Of a DNA stretch of 64,000 nt, positions 44,103 through 53,841 are shown piece after piece. Every line of letters starts with the position of its first letter. Position 1 is the first letter of the stretch. The stretch lies in NCBI GenBank assembly GCA_963789275.1, contig CAWBKF010000040.1:19313-83312 (forward strand), read 5' to 3'. The translations under genes were made by a program, and so were the position numbers. A model generated the notes under the pieces. That model was not told the DNA's origin and searched no databases. It saw only the letters and a program-made list of their open reading frames with translations. The stretch is from DAHUYF01 sp963789275. GTDB taxonomy: Bacteria > Pseudomonadota > Alphaproteobacteria > ATCC43930 > CGMCC-115725.

Positions 44103-45443
44103 TTAGGGGTGCGACGGACGGCGGTCGCATTCATCCGCGAGCTGCCGGAGCGCTTCACTCACGCTGACGGCGTAGGTCATCGGTTCCAATCGCCGGAGAG
44201 CTGTCGGCAGGCGCCGCAGCTGTTCCGCCGCAACGCGGCGGACGGCATCCAGGCTCGGTGCCGCGGCGAGGCGCTGCCCGCTGCGCATCACCGGCTGCAA
44301 CAACGCTTCACCCGCATGTGTCTCGCTCTCCAGCCCGAGAATGTCGCCGGCATAGTCTCCATCTGCCGCTCGGCGGCGCCAGATCTGCTTGCGCCCCGGC
44401 CATGTCGCTTTTCCCTCCGATCGCTTGCGCCGGGGAATTCCGTCATATTCCTGGAGCTTGTAGGCGCAATCGAGCGCCGGTGCATCCGAGGACGTCGTCA
44501 GGCTCGTGCCGATCCCATAGCCGTCGATGGGAGCGCGCTCGCGCGTGAGCGCGGCGACCGCGTCCTCATCGAGCCCGCCGCTCGCGAAAATGGTGATGCT
44601 CTGCAGGCCGTGCCCATCGAGGATGGAGCGCACGCGGCGCGCATGCTGTCCGAGGTCGCCGCTATCGAGGCGCACACCGCGAATATGGATATTTTCGCGC
44701 GCGAGCCGGTGGGCAAGCTCGGCTACCTTTTCAGCGCCGCGCTCGGTATCGTAGGTATCGATCAGCAGCACAACGCCCTCGGGCCGGCTGCGAGCGAAAT
44801 TCTCGAAGGCACGGCTCTCGTCGTCATGCGCCTGGATGAACGAATGCGCCATCGTGCCGTAGGCGGGCATGCCGAACCGCAGCGCCGCTTCCAGCGTCGC
44901 CGTCCCGGCGAAGCCCGCGACATAGGCTGAACGCGCGGCAAGCAGCCCCGCCTCCGCGCCATGCGCCCGCCTCAGGCCGAAATCGACCAGCTGCTTGCCC
45001 GGCGCCGCCAAGACCATGCGCGCCGCCTTCGAGGCGATGACCGTCTGGAAATGCACCAGGTTCATGAGGCGGGTCTCGACGAGTTGCGCCTGAGGCAAGG
45101 GCGCGATCACGCGCAACAGCGGCTCGTCCGAGAACACGATGGTCCCCTCCGGCAGCGCGTCGACATCACCGGTGAAGCGGAAATCCGCCAACGACTCGAC
45201 GAATTCCCGCGGGAATTGGCCCAGCCGATGAAGCGCCTCGCGTTCCGGCTCGGTGAAGCGCGCCGCCTCCAGGAATTGGATGGCCTGATCGAGGCCGGCA
45301 GCCATGAGAAAGCCGCGCCGCCGCGGCAACTTGCGCACGAAGAGTTCGAAGACGGCCGTGCCGGAAAAGCCGTGCTCCCAATAGGCTTGCAGCATCGCCA
45401 GCTGGTAAAGATCGGTAAGGAGGAGGCTATCACTCTGCGGCAT
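44103..45443 (-). CDS. Nicotinate phosphoribosyltransferase
   Basis: First enzyme of the Preiss-Handler NAD salvage route; makes nicotinate mononucleotide from nicotinate and PRPP. The 446-residue protein has the N-terminal LLTDLYQLAMLQAYWEHG, the VDFGLRRAHGAEAGLLAARS motif, the phosphoribosyl-binding GVRLDSGDLGQHARRVR and FASGGLDEDAVAAL. The start at 45443 is the family start. It follows polX by 20 bp, so it is probably transcribed from the same FNR-type promoter at 47249. Confidence 0.92.
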   Translation of the reverse strand: MPQSDSLLLTDLYQLAMLQAYWEHGFSGTAVFELFVRKLPRRRGFLMAAGLDQAIQFLEAARFTEPEREALHRLGQFPREFVESLADFRFTGDVDALPEGTIVFSDEPLLRVIAPLPQAQLVETRLMNLVHFQTVIASKAARMVLAAPGKQLVDFGLRRAHGAEAGLLAARSAYVAGFAGTATLEAALRFGMPAYGTMAHSFIQAHDDESRAFENFARSRPEGVVLLIDTYDTERGAEKVAELAHRLARENIHIRGVRLDSGDLGQHARRVRSILDGHGLQSITIFASGGLDEDAVAALTRERAPIDGYGIGTSLTTSSDAPALDCAYKLQEYDGIPRRKRSEGKATWPGRKQIWRRRAADGDYAGDILGLESETHAGEALLQPVMRSGQRLAAAPSLDAVRRVAAEQLRRLPTALRRLEPMTYAVSVSEALRQLADECDRRPSHP

Positions 45444-45463
45444 CGGGAAGATATCCCTTGGAG

Positions 45464-47192
45464 CTATGCAAACGTCCGCCTGAGCAGCGGACGCAGTTCC
45501 GCGAGCGGCTGCGCGTTCAGCACATCCTTCCGGGTGAGCCAACCGCGCCGTGCCTGTCCGACGCCGAAGCGCAGGAAGGAAAGCTCGGTGCTGCGATGGG
45601 CGTCGGAGGCGATGCTGACGAGCACTCCGGCTTCCTTTGCCATGCGGCAATGAATGTCGCTGAGATCGAGGCGGTCGGGATGGGCGTTGAGCTCGAGGAA
45701 GCAACCCCGGCCGCGCGCCGCATCGATCAGGCGCGGCATGTCGACGTCATAGGGTTCGCGTTCGCCGATCAGGCGGCCCGTGGGGTGGGCGAGGATGGTG
45801 ACGTACTGGCGCTCCAGGGCGCGCAGGATACGCTCTGTCTGCTTCTCGCGAGACAGGTTGAAGCGGCTATGAACGGCCGCGACGATCAGATCCAGCTCGG
45901 CCAGCACGGAATCCGGCAGATCGAGCTTGCCGTCCTCGAGGATGTCGACCTCGATGCCCTTCAGCACGGTGAACCCCTCGAGGCGCGCATTGAGGCGATC
46001 GATCTCGGCTATCTGGCGGCGCAGGGCCGCGGGATCGAGTCCATGCGTCATCGCGAGATGGCGCGAATGCTCGGTGACGGCCATGTAGTCGAGCCCGATG
46101 GCGCGCGCCGCATCCGCCATCTCCGCGATGGTGTTATGGCCGTCCGTGGCGGTGCTGTGCAGGTGGAGATCGCCGCGCAGGTCGGCGAGCTCAACCAGCT
46201 TCGGCAACTGATCGCGCGGAAGCGGCCTCGATCTCGCCACGGCTCTCGCGCAGCTCCGGCGGGATGAAGGGCAGGTCGATGGCTTGATACACCTCGGCCT
46301 CGGTCTCTCCGCCGATACGTCGACGCCCGCGGAACACGCCGTACTCGTTGATCTTGAGCCCCTTCTCCTGGCCGAGCCGGCGGATGGCGATATTGTGCGC
46401 CTTGCTGCCCGTGAAATAATGCAGCGCTGCGCCATAGCTTTCGGCCGGCACGATGCGCAGGTCGACCTGCAGGCCCGAGCGCAGCACGATGGTTGCGCGC
46501 GTGTCGCCGGCGGCGGCAATGCGGGCGACCTCCGGATAGTGCGTGAACCATGTGGCCACGGGCTGCCCCTTGGCGGCGGTAGCGACGATATCGATGTCGC
46601 CCACCGTTTCCTGGCATCGGCGGTAGCTGCCGGCGACCGTCACCTGGCCCACGCCCGGCGCCCGCCTCAGATAGTCGATCACCGGTCCGATCAGGCTCTC
46701 GACCGCCGCGAGCTTGAAGCGGGATGGCCCAGGCGATCGTTCCTCGATCGCGTGGAGCAGCTTCTTCTCCATGCCCGCGCCGAACCCGGGCAGCGCCCGC
46801 ACGCGACCGTCAAGCAGCGCCCGATGCAGCTGCTCGATACTATGGATGTGAAGCTTCTCACAGATCAACCTTACGCGCTTGGGCCCGAGATTGGGCAGCC
46901 GCAGCAGATCGAGCGCGACCGCCGGCACGTGACGACGCAACTCGTCCAGCAGCGGCAGCCGCTCGCGGGTGGCCAGCTCCTTGATTTTGTCCGCAAGGTC
47001 CGCGCCAATACCCCGCACCTTCGGCAGGTCTTCGCCGCGCGCAAGCAGGCCGGCCACTTCCGAGCCGAGCCCGCGCACGACGCGCGCGGCATTGCGATAG
47101 GCGCGGATGCGAAATGGATTTCCTTGTTCCAGCTCGAGCAGATCGGCGACCTGGTCGAGCGCGTCAGCGATCTCCGTGTTATGAGCGGGCAT
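45464..47192 (-). CDS. polX: Family X DNA polymerase/3'-5' exonuclease PolX (frameshifted)
   Basis: Gap-filling repair polymerase with an attached exonuclease. The N-terminal frame has helix-hairpin-helix elements (VRGIGADLADKIKELA) and the nucleotidyltransferase core VAGSYRRCQETVGDIDIVAT. The C-terminal frame holds the PHP domain: LRGDLHLHSTATDGHNTI, GIEVDILEDGKLDLPD, AHPTGRLIG and ASDAHRSTELSF. They join near 46215; deleting one base gives 575 residues, the normal PolX length. It leads an operon with nicotinate phosphoribosyltransferase, and an FNR-type box is 56 bp upstream. Confidence 0.86.
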
Positions 47193-47248
47193 GATCCGGC
47201 CACCGGCAAGAATGGCAGCAAGTGTCGCAACTGCGCCCTCTCCTCACC

Positions 47249-47262
47249 TTGATCCATATCAA
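47249..47262. promoter_or_regulatory. FNR/FixK-type box for polX-NAPRT operon
   Basis: TTGATCCATATCAA, full FNR consensus, 56 bp from the polX start. Confidence 0.82.
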
Positions 47263-47299
47263 GCCGGCCGACGCAGAGACCATGACCGCCGACCGCAGT

Positions 47300-48142
47300 T
47301 CAATCCTCCAGGGACCATGTCTTAGCAATCAGCAACATGTCGCACCGCGTAGCCGCGACGAACGTCTGCACCTCCTCTTGCTCGAGCGTGGAAGTCTCGA
47401 TCGCGACAAGCCGTGGGTTCAGCCGGTTGATGTCGTTGAGAACATCCGTAAGGTCGCGACACGGACGCTCGGCCGAGACTTCCGGCAGACCCGTGAGTTC
47501 GACCTGATCGACCGGCGCGCCAGGAAAGCCGGCCGCCGCGCCGCCGAGCGTCAGCACATGCACCTGATCTTCAGGGGTCGTGAGTGCCCGGGCCGTTCCC
47601 AGCGTCCTCTCATGATCGGCGATACTCCCGTCCAGCACAATGGCAATGCAGGGGCGCTCACCGCCCTCATTGCGACGCAAAAGCACAATTGCCCCGAGAT
47701 CGCCCGCCGTGTCCTCCCAGGGCGACCGGGGCCGCCAAGAGCCTGAGAACGGACGCGTGCCGGCATCGATCATCAGAATATCACCCTCTGCGGCGGCACT
47801 CGATGCGGCGCTCGGCAAGTCGCGCAGCTCCGCAAAGGACCAATCGACACCCTCGCGCTTCGCCGCCCCTTCGATCGTGCGCCGCATCGAGGCCGCAAGC
47901 ACCGAAAGCAGCTGCTGCAGCTCGTCGACTTCGAACGGGCCCGACACTTCCGGCGCGGACAGGCTCACCTCCCGGGCGAACGGAAGACCGGCGAGACGCA
48001 GAAGATTCTCATCCCTGAGGAAGACGCCGTGCAACGGAACCCGCCACCGCGCAGCCAATATCGCGGCCTCCCGCGCCACGACGTCGAAATTGCCCTGCGC
48101 ATCGCAAGCAATGACGACGCGCCTTATGCCCGGCTCAATCAT
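47300..48142 (-). CDS. Usp-like two-domain protein
   Basis: A 280-residue soluble protein with a start like the universal stress protein fold (RRVVIACDAQGNFDVVAREAA) and a second Usp-like half (PCIAIVLDGSIADHERTLGT). Neither half shows the full ATP-binding GxxG motif, so Usp membership is by general pattern and not certain. It overlaps the lon-like gene end by 8 bases and is probably cotranscribed from the box at 50700. Confidence 0.6.
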   Translation of the reverse strand: MIEPGIRRVVIACDAQGNFDVVAREAAILAARWRVPLHGVFLRDENLLRLAGLPFAREVSLSAPEVSGPFEVDELQQLLSVLAASMRRTIEGAAKREGVDWSFAELRDLPSAASSAAAEGDILMIDAGTRPFSGSWRPRSPWEDTAGDLGAIVLLRRNEGGERPCIAIVLDGSIADHERTLGTARALTTPEDQVHVLTLGGAAAGFPGAPVDQVELTGLPEVSAERPCRDLTDVLNDINRLNPRLVAIETSTLEQEEVQTFVAATRCDMLLIAKTWSLED

Positions 48143-50639
48143 CGTTCTCACGGGCGGCAATGCGTGCCCGCCGCGACGTCCTTGGCACGCTGGCGCGAGT
48201 TCCCCGCTGCGCGAACGCCGCCAATCTCGCTGCGATGGCGCGATTGACCGTTTCTTCTGAATAGTCGCCGCCGACATCGGACAAGCCCGCCGGCACGCCG
48301 GTCAGAGCCTCAATTCCCTGGTCGATGGTCTCGATTGGAATTATCGAAAAGAGACCGGCGGCGGCTGCGTCCACCACCTCGCGTCTCAGCATGAGGTGTT
48401 GCGCATTGGCGGCGGGGATCAGAACACCTTGGTCGCCGGTAAGGCCGCGCGTGCTACAAATTTCGAAGAAGCCCTCGATCTTCTCGTTAACGCCGCCGAT
48501 CGCTTGGATATTGCCATGCTGGTCGATCGAGCCGGTCACCGCCAGGGATTGCCGGACCGGCGTCCCCGACAAGGCGGAAAGCAGGGCCAAGAGCTCTGCG
48601 GCGGAGGCGCTGTCGCCCTCAACAGGCCCATAGGATTGCTCGAAAACCAGACTGGCGGTGAGCGACAACGGACCGTTCCGCCCGAAACGGCCGCCGAGAA
48701 AGCCCGACAGAATGAGAATACCTTTCGAATGAATGGGCCCGCCGAGCGCGACCTCGCGCTCAATGTCGATGACCTCACCCTTGCCAAATCTCACTTGCGC
48801 GGTGATGCGGCTCGGGCGGCCGAAGCTCATGCCGCCAAGGGTGACGACCGACAGCCCATTCACTTGCCCGACGCGTTCGCCCGCGGTCTCGATACGCAGC
48901 GTGTTTCGGCCGATTTCTTCCTGGAAGCGGCGATGGATGCGATCGGCGCGACGCCGCCGGGCGTCGATCGCCGCGTCGATCTCGGCATAGCCGACCACGG
49001 CTTTGCCAGCCATCTCCGCCAGATGATCTGCCTCCTGCAGGAGATCCACCAGCCCGCGAATTTCTGCGGTGAGCTTTGCCGCATCGCCGCTCATGCGCGC
49101 CGCCTCCTCGATCGTCCGAGCCACGGCGATGCGATCGAGCGGGCGCAGTTTCTCGCGCCGCACCGCGGATGCGATGAGCCGCGCATAGAGCACTGTGGTC
49201 TCCGCCGAGCGGTCGATGCGATCATCGAAATCAGCGGCGATCTTGAACAGCTCAGGAAAATCCGGATCGAGCTCGGAAAGAAGATAATAGTGCCGCGGCG
49301 ACCCCACGAGAACGACCTTGACCTCGAGCGGGATCGGCTCGGGATCGAGCGACACGGTGCTGGCAAGACTGAGCAGCTGCTCGAGCGACACGGTGCGGAT
49401 CTCGCCCGAACGCAGGGCGCGCTTCAAAGCATCCCAGCCGAAACTAGCGGCAAGGAGCCGCTGAGCGTCGAGCACGAGATAGCCGCCATTGGCGCGATGC
49501 AGCGCGCCCGGGACGATCAGGTTGAAATCGGTGACGAGCGCGCCAAAACGGGCCAGATGCTCGATGCGGCCGATCAGGTTCTGATGGGTCGGCTGATCCT
49601 CATAGACGATCGGCGCACCTGTCTGACCGGCATTGTCGACGAGTACATTGACCTGGTAGCGGCGGAACGACGGCATCTCGGCCACCGAGGTTTCCGATTG
49701 CCCGGCATCGCGGTCCTGTCCGGTGAACTCCTCGGCATGCTCGAGGACGTCGCTCTCGACTTCGCCAAGATAGGCCACCACCGCGGAGAGGTCAGTGAAG
49801 GCGGCACGCACCTCTTGCAGAAGGTGCCGCACCACCACTGCCGTCGTGTCGCGGTTGAGCTGGCGGACCGCGTCGCGATGTTCGCGCTCCCAATCAGGGA
49901 TCTTGCGCACGATGGATTCAAGCTCAGCCTGCAAGGTCTCGATCTCGACCCTCATCCGCTCTCGCTCCTCCACGGGAAGCCGCTGGAAGACATCGGGTGC
50001 GATGACTTCGCCATTGCGGGTGGGGGCAAGAGCAAGGCCCATCGGCGTGCGAAGCAGGCCGATGCTCTTCGCCTCGGCCTTGCGCTGCAGGGCGCCAAAT
50101 GCCTCCTCATGACGGTGCTTGAACTGCTGGTCGATGACCTCACGGCGCGTCCGATAATCTTCGCGCTCGAAGGCGGCCGGAAGCGCCACGCGCAACTCCG
50201 CGACGAGATGCTTCATCGCGTCTCGCAGCGCAGCTGCGCGTCCGGTCGGCAGCACCAGCCGGCGCGGCCGGTGCGGGTCGGCAAAATTGTTGACGTAGCA
50301 CCAGTCCGGCGGCGGCGCCGCGCCGGCGGCTTGCTGCTGCAGAAGCTGATCGATGAGCGTGTGTTTTCCGGCGCCCGGGGGGCCAAAGGCGAAGACATTG
50401 AACCCCTTGCGGTGGATGCCGATGCCGACGCGGATTGCGTCGAGCGCGCGCTCCTGGCCGACCAGGCCTGGGAGGTCCCCGAGCTCTTCCGTCGTGGTGA
50501 AGGCGAGACCATCCAGGTCTGAGACGCGGCGCAGCCACGACGCCGGCAGTGCCCGTCCCGGCAGAAAAGACACCATCGGTCCAGCTATGTCGGCCGACAC
50601 CGGCTTTTCGCACCTCGCAATGAACGCATCCTTGCTCAT
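48135..50639 (-). CDS. Lon-like ATP-dependent protease (LonB/LonC type)
   Basis: An 834-residue AAA+ protease of the Lon-like class without the N-terminal Lon substrate domain. Walker A is AFGPPGAGKHTLIDQ around residue 67, and GALHRANGGYLVLDAQRLL is the Walker B region. The C-terminal S16 domain has the catalytic serine in GPVEGDSASAAELLALLSAL and the catalytic lysine in GGVNEKIEGFFEI. It probably degrades damaged or regulatory proteins under stress. The start at 50639 is preferred over 50708 because the extra residues are arginine-rich and unlike the family. An FNR-type box lies 60 bp upstream. Confidence 0.9.
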   Translation of the reverse strand: MSKDAFIARCEKPVSADIAGPMVSFLPGRALPASWLRRVSDLDGLAFTTTEELGDLPGLVGQERALDAIRVGIGIHRKGFNVFAFGPPGAGKHTLIDQLLQQQAAGAAPPPDWCYVNNFADPHRPRRLVLPTGRAAALRDAMKHLVAELRVALPAAFEREDYRTRREVIDQQFKHRHEEAFGALQRKAEAKSIGLLRTPMGLALAPTRNGEVIAPDVFQRLPVEERERMRVEIETLQAELESIVRKIPDWEREHRDAVRQLNRDTTAVVVRHLLQEVRAAFTDLSAVVAYLGEVESDVLEHAEEFTGQDRDAGQSETSVAEMPSFRRYQVNVLVDNAGQTGAPIVYEDQPTHQNLIGRIEHLARFGALVTDFNLIVPGALHRANGGYLVLDAQRLLAASFGWDALKRALRSGEIRTVSLEQLLSLASTVSLDPEPIPLEVKVVLVGSPRHYYLLSELDPDFPELFKIAADFDDRIDRSAETTVLYARLIASAVRREKLRPLDRIAVARTIEEAARMSGDAAKLTAEIRGLVDLLQEADHLAEMAGKAVVGYAEIDAAIDARRRRADRIHRRFQEEIGRNTLRIETAGERVGQVNGLSVVTLGGMSFGRPSRITAQVRFGKGEVIDIEREVALGGPIHSKGILILSGFLGGRFGRNGPLSLTASLVFEQSYGPVEGDSASAAELLALLSALSGTPVRQSLAVTGSIDQHGNIQAIGGVNEKIEGFFEICSTRGLTGDQGVLIPAANAQHLMLRREVVDAAAAGLFSIIPIETIDQGIEALTGVPAGLSDVGGDYSEETVNRAIAARLAAFAQRGTRASVPRTSRRARIAARENDD

Positions 50640-50699
50640 GGGCCGGGCCTCCCTCCCGCGGTTGATGTTGATCTCTAGCCTCGGGCCGCGCCACACGCT

Positions 50700-50713
50700 T
50701 TGAGCCAAATCAA
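50700..50713. promoter_or_regulatory. FNR/FixK-type box for lon-like gene
   Basis: TTGAGCCAAATCAA, perfect TTGA-N6-TCAA, 60 bp from the protease start on the minus strand and 23 bp from the next box. Confidence 0.78.
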
Positions 50714-50736
50714 GGGGACCGATACCGCCGCGGCCT

Positions 50737-50750
50737 TTGAGCTATGTCAA
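50737..50750. promoter_or_regulatory. FNR/FixK-type box for host-attachment operon
   Basis: TTGAGCTATGTCAA, perfect TTGA-N6-TCAA, 54 bp from the plus-strand host-attachment gene start. Centre-to-centre spacing to the 50700 box is 37 bp. Confidence 0.77.
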
Positions 50751-50804
50751 TGCCGTCGACCGGCCGCTGCCCCAGGATTAGCCACATTTCGGGGAGGCAG
50801 GTTC

Positions 50805-51257
50805 ATGCCGAGGCACAGTATTACCTGGATCGTCATCGCCGATGGCAGTCGCGCGCGGATCCTGGCGCCGCGTGAAGGCGGCAAAGGCTTCGATATCGTG
50901 TCCGAGGCCGCCTCGGAAAGCGCCCATACGCCGTCGCACGAGATCTGGAGCGACCGGCCGGGCCAGACACAGGAAAGCGCCTATTCCGGCCATCACAGCA
51001 TCGAGCCGCGGCACGATCCGCATGAGGAGCGCAAGCTAGCTTTCGTCCGCGGTCTCGCCGCCCAGTTGAACCAAGCGGCCGGAGAGAAGCGTTTCGACAA
51101 CCTTATCCTGTTTGCCCCGCCGCGTTGCCTGGGCCAGCTGCGCGACGGGCTCGACGAGCCCGTGCGAAGCAAGATCAAGGCCGCAGCCGCGAAGGATCTC
51201 ACCAAGCTGCCGCTCGGCGAGCTTCCGCAGCATCTCGAGGCTCTCGAGCCGCGGTGA
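50805..51257 (+). CDS. Host attachment-family protein
   Basis: A 150-residue protein of the PF10116 host-attachment family, an eRF1/archaeal-release-factor-like fold (baeRF group) whose real function is poorly known. Visible motifs are WIVIADGSRARILAPRE at the N-terminus, HEERKLAFVRGLAAQLNQA and FDNLILFAPPRCLGQLRDGL, ending in LGELPQHLE. The ATG at 50805 follows GGGGAGGCAGG. It heads an apparent operon with a PLP decarboxylase and a GTPase. Confidence 0.85.
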   Translation: MPRHSITWIVIADGSRARILAPREGGKGFDIVSEAASESAHTPSHEIWSDRPGQTQESAYSGHHSIEPRHDPHEERKLAFVRGLAAQLNQAAGEKRFDNLILFAPPRCLGQLRDGLDEPVRSKIKAAAAKDLTKLPLGELPQHLEALEPR

Positions 51258-51350
51258 GGCTGGCCGGCGCTCTTGCCGAGTTTTGCGCGGCGGGTCCACC
51301 GCCGCGAGGTGACCCAGTCTGACGCATCGGGTGCAAAGGCGACATGGCGC

Positions 51351-52493
51351 ATGTCGGCGGACGGGCAAGACAGGATCGATGCATTCCTCGCTTCAGAAAG
51401 CCCCCCGACGCCCTGCATCGTCATGGACCTGCAGCGCGTGGGTGAGCGGTATCGCGCCCTTCAGGCGATGTTTCCGGCAATGTCGATCTACTATGCCGTG
51501 AAGGCAAACCCCGCGCCGGAAGTCATTGCCACGCTTGCCGCCCTCGGCGCCAATTTCGATCTAGCCAGCGAGGGCGAGATCGCGCGCTGCCGGGGCATGG
51601 GATTGCCGGCGAACCGCTTTTCCTTTGGCAATACCATCAAGCGCGAGGCCGAAATCGGCCGGGCGCATGCGTGCGGCATCGACCTCTTCGCCTTCGACAG
51701 CGCCGCAGAAGTCGAGAAGCTCGCGCGCGCCGCTCCCGGAGCGCGTGTCTTCTGCCGCATGCTGGTCGGCGGCCACGGCGCGGAATGGCCGTTGACCCGC
51801 AAATTCGGCTGTGACCGCCGGACAGCCGCAGAATTGCTGCTGCATGCAGGCCGGTTGGGCTTGCGTCCGGCCGGCGTCTCCTTCCATGTCGGCTCGCAAC
51901 AGACCGAGCCGCAGCGCTGGAGCAGCGCGATCGCCCATGCAGCGGAAATCTTCCGGCACTGTTCGCGCCAGGGAGTGGCGCTCGAACTGCTCAATCTCGG
52001 CGGCGGATTGCCGGCCCGCTACCGCACGCCCGTTCCGGACCTGTCGGTCTATGCGGAGGCGATCGAAGCTGCGCTCGGCCGCGATTTCGGCGGCGCTCGA
52101 CCGCAGATTCTCCTGGAGCCGGGGCGACACCTGGTCGGCGATGCCGGCCTGTTGCGTGCCACCGTGCTGTTGATCAGCGAGCGGCCCTATCATGGTGGCG
52201 AGCGCTGGGTCTACCTCGATGCCGGACGATATAACGGTCTTCCCGAGACCCTGGACGAGCGGATCGCTTATCGATTGCGAACGCCGCGGGATGGCGACCG
52301 CTGCGGGCGCGTGGTGCTCGCCGGTCCCACCTGCGACAGCACCGACATCCTTTATGAGAGATCCGGGTACGAGCTGCCGCTGGCCCTCGGCATCGGCGAT
52401 CCCGTCGATTTCCTCTCGGCCGGCGCCTATACCGCAAGCTATGCATCGGGGGAATTCAATGGCTTCCCGCCCATCCGCACCTATTGCATCTGA
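51351..52493 (+). CDS. Type III PLP-dependent decarboxylase (ornithine decarboxylase-like)
   Basis: A 380-residue alanine-racemase-fold decarboxylase related to eukaryotic ornithine decarboxylase and bacterial ornithine/lysine/arginine enzymes. The PLP lysine is in IYYAVKANPAPEV, the PLP phosphate motif in LNLGGGLPARY and LLEPGRHLVGDAG, and the catalytic cysteine in AGPTCDSTDILY. Likely product is a polyamine such as putrescine or cadaverine. The start at 51351 is the family start; 51273 is in frame. It overlaps the GTPase gene by 35 bases. Confidence 0.88.
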   Translation: MSADGQDRIDAFLASESPPTPCIVMDLQRVGERYRALQAMFPAMSIYYAVKANPAPEVIATLAALGANFDLASEGEIARCRGMGLPANRFSFGNTIKREAEIGRAHACGIDLFAFDSAAEVEKLARAAPGARVFCRMLVGGHGAEWPLTRKFGCDRRTAAELLLHAGRLGLRPAGVSFHVGSQQTEPQRWSSAIAHAAEIFRHCSRQGVALELLNLGGGLPARYRTPVPDLSVYAEAIEAALGRDFGGARPQILLEPGRHLVGDAGLLRATVLLISERPYHGGERWVYLDAGRYNGLPETLDERIAYRLRTPRDGDRCGRVVLAGPTCDSTDILYERSGYELPLALGIGDPVDFLSAGAYTASYASGEFNGFPPIRTYCI

Positions 52494-53841
52494 GCCTCCG
52501 GCGGTCACGCGCATCGTCATTCTCGGCGCCGCCGGCCGCGACTTTCACAACTTCAATATGGTGTACCGCGGCGACGCAACCAAGCGCGTGGTCGCCTTCA
52601 CCGCGACCCAGATCCCCGGCATAGCGGGTCGGCGCTACCCACCAAGCCTTGCCGGACCGCTATATCCCGAGGGCATCCCCATCATCGCCGAGGATGGGCT
52701 CGAAGAGCTCTGCAGCGGCCGCGCCATCGACGAAATCATCTTCGCCTATAGCGACGTGCCCCATGAGCATGTTATGCATTTAGCGTCGCGCGCGCTGGCG
52801 TTGCGCGCCGATTTTACGCTCTTGGGGCCAGCACGGACGATGCTTGAAGCATCCTTGCCGGTGATCGCGATCACCGCTCTGCGGACGGGATGCGGCAAAT
52901 CGGCGATCGCGCGGTTCATCGCCGGGCGCCTGCGCGAGCGCGGCAAACGGGTTGCCGTACTTCGCCATCCGATGCCCTATGGCGATCTCGCCGCCGAGCG
53001 CGTCCAACGCTTTGCGTCGCTGGCTGATCTCGATCGAGCCTCCTGCACGATCGAGGAGCGCGAGGAATACGAGCCGCATATTGCCATGGGCAATTTGGTT
53101 TTTGCCGGGGTTGATTATGCTGCAATTCTCGCGGCTGCCGAAAGCGAGGCCGATATCATCGTCTGGGACGGCGGCAACAACGATTTTCCCTTCATTCGAC
53201 CCGATTTGCACGTCGTCGTCGCGGACGCGCTGCGGCCGACGCAGGTCGCGACGCACCATCCCGGCGAGGCGGTTGCCCGCATGGCGGATGTGCTGGTCGT
53301 CAACAAGGTGGATGTGGCGCCAAGCGGGGACGCCGAGGCGCTGATCGCACGCTGTCGCGCGGTCAATCCGCGCGCGGTCATCGTGCGCGGCGCCTCGCCT
53401 GTAAGACTCGATCACCCCGCCATGATCAGGGGCCGGCGCGTGCTCGTCATCGAGGACGGACCGACCATCACCCATGGAGGCATGGCCTATGGCGCAGGCT
53501 TGGTCGCCGCTCGCGCCGCGGGCGCGGCGGAGATCGTCGACCCGCGCGCCAGCGCTCCGCCGGAGATCGCTGCCATCTTTGCCGCCTACCCGCATATCGG
53601 CAACGTGCTGCCGGCGGTGGGCTACAATCCGGCCCAGCTGCACGCGATCGTGACGGCGATCAACCGCGCCGATGCCGACGTCGTGGTCGCTGCCACGCCC
53701 ATCGATCTCACGCGGCTCATCCGCGTCGACAAGCCGATCGTGCGTGCGCGCTACGCTTTCGCCGAGGCCGATGAGCCGGGGCTGGCTACTGTCGTTGACC
53801 GCTTCTTTGATCGCCGCGCCACCGGCACCGGCGCGCGGTGA
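52459..53841 (+). CDS. Cyclic 2,3-diphosphoglycerate synthetase-like GTPase
   Basis: A 460-residue P-loop protein of the family first known from archaeal cyclic-2,3-DPG synthetases, with many bacterial members of unknown role. The P-loop is ITALRTGCGKSAIARFI near residue 140. IILVDGGNNDFPF-like sequence (DIIVWDGGNNDFPFIRPDL) follows, and the NKVD of a GTPase specificity loop is present (LVVNKVDVAPSG). An N-terminal Rossmann-like domain covers residues 17-135. The start at 52459 overlaps the decarboxylase, so the three genes are coupled. The substrate here is not established. Confidence 0.82.
   Translation: MASRPSAPIASEPPAVTRIVILGAAGRDFHNFNMVYRGDATKRVVAFTATQIPGIAGRRYPPSLAGPLYPEGIPIIAEDGLEELCSGRAIDEIIFAYSDVPHEHVMHLASRALALRADFTLLGPARTMLEASLPVIAITALRTGCGKSAIARFIAGRLRERGKRVAVLRHPMPYGDLAAERVQRFASLADLDRASCTIEEREEYEPHIAMGNLVFAGVDYAAILAAAESEADIIVWDGGNNDFPFIRPDLHVVVADALRPTQVATHHPGEAVARMADVLVVNKVDVAPSGDAEALIARCRAVNPRAVIVRGASPVRLDHPAMIRGRRVLVIEDGPTITHGGMAYGAGLVAARAAGAAEIVDPRASAPPEIAAIFAAYPHIGNVLPAVGYNPAQLHAIVTAINRADADVVVAATPIDLTRLIRVDKPIVRARYAFAEADEPGLATVVDRFFDRRATGTGAR

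Noticed and set aside
48396..50522. 708-codon open frame opposite the Lon-like protease
   Set aside because: Antisense shadow of a well-conserved AAA+ protease.
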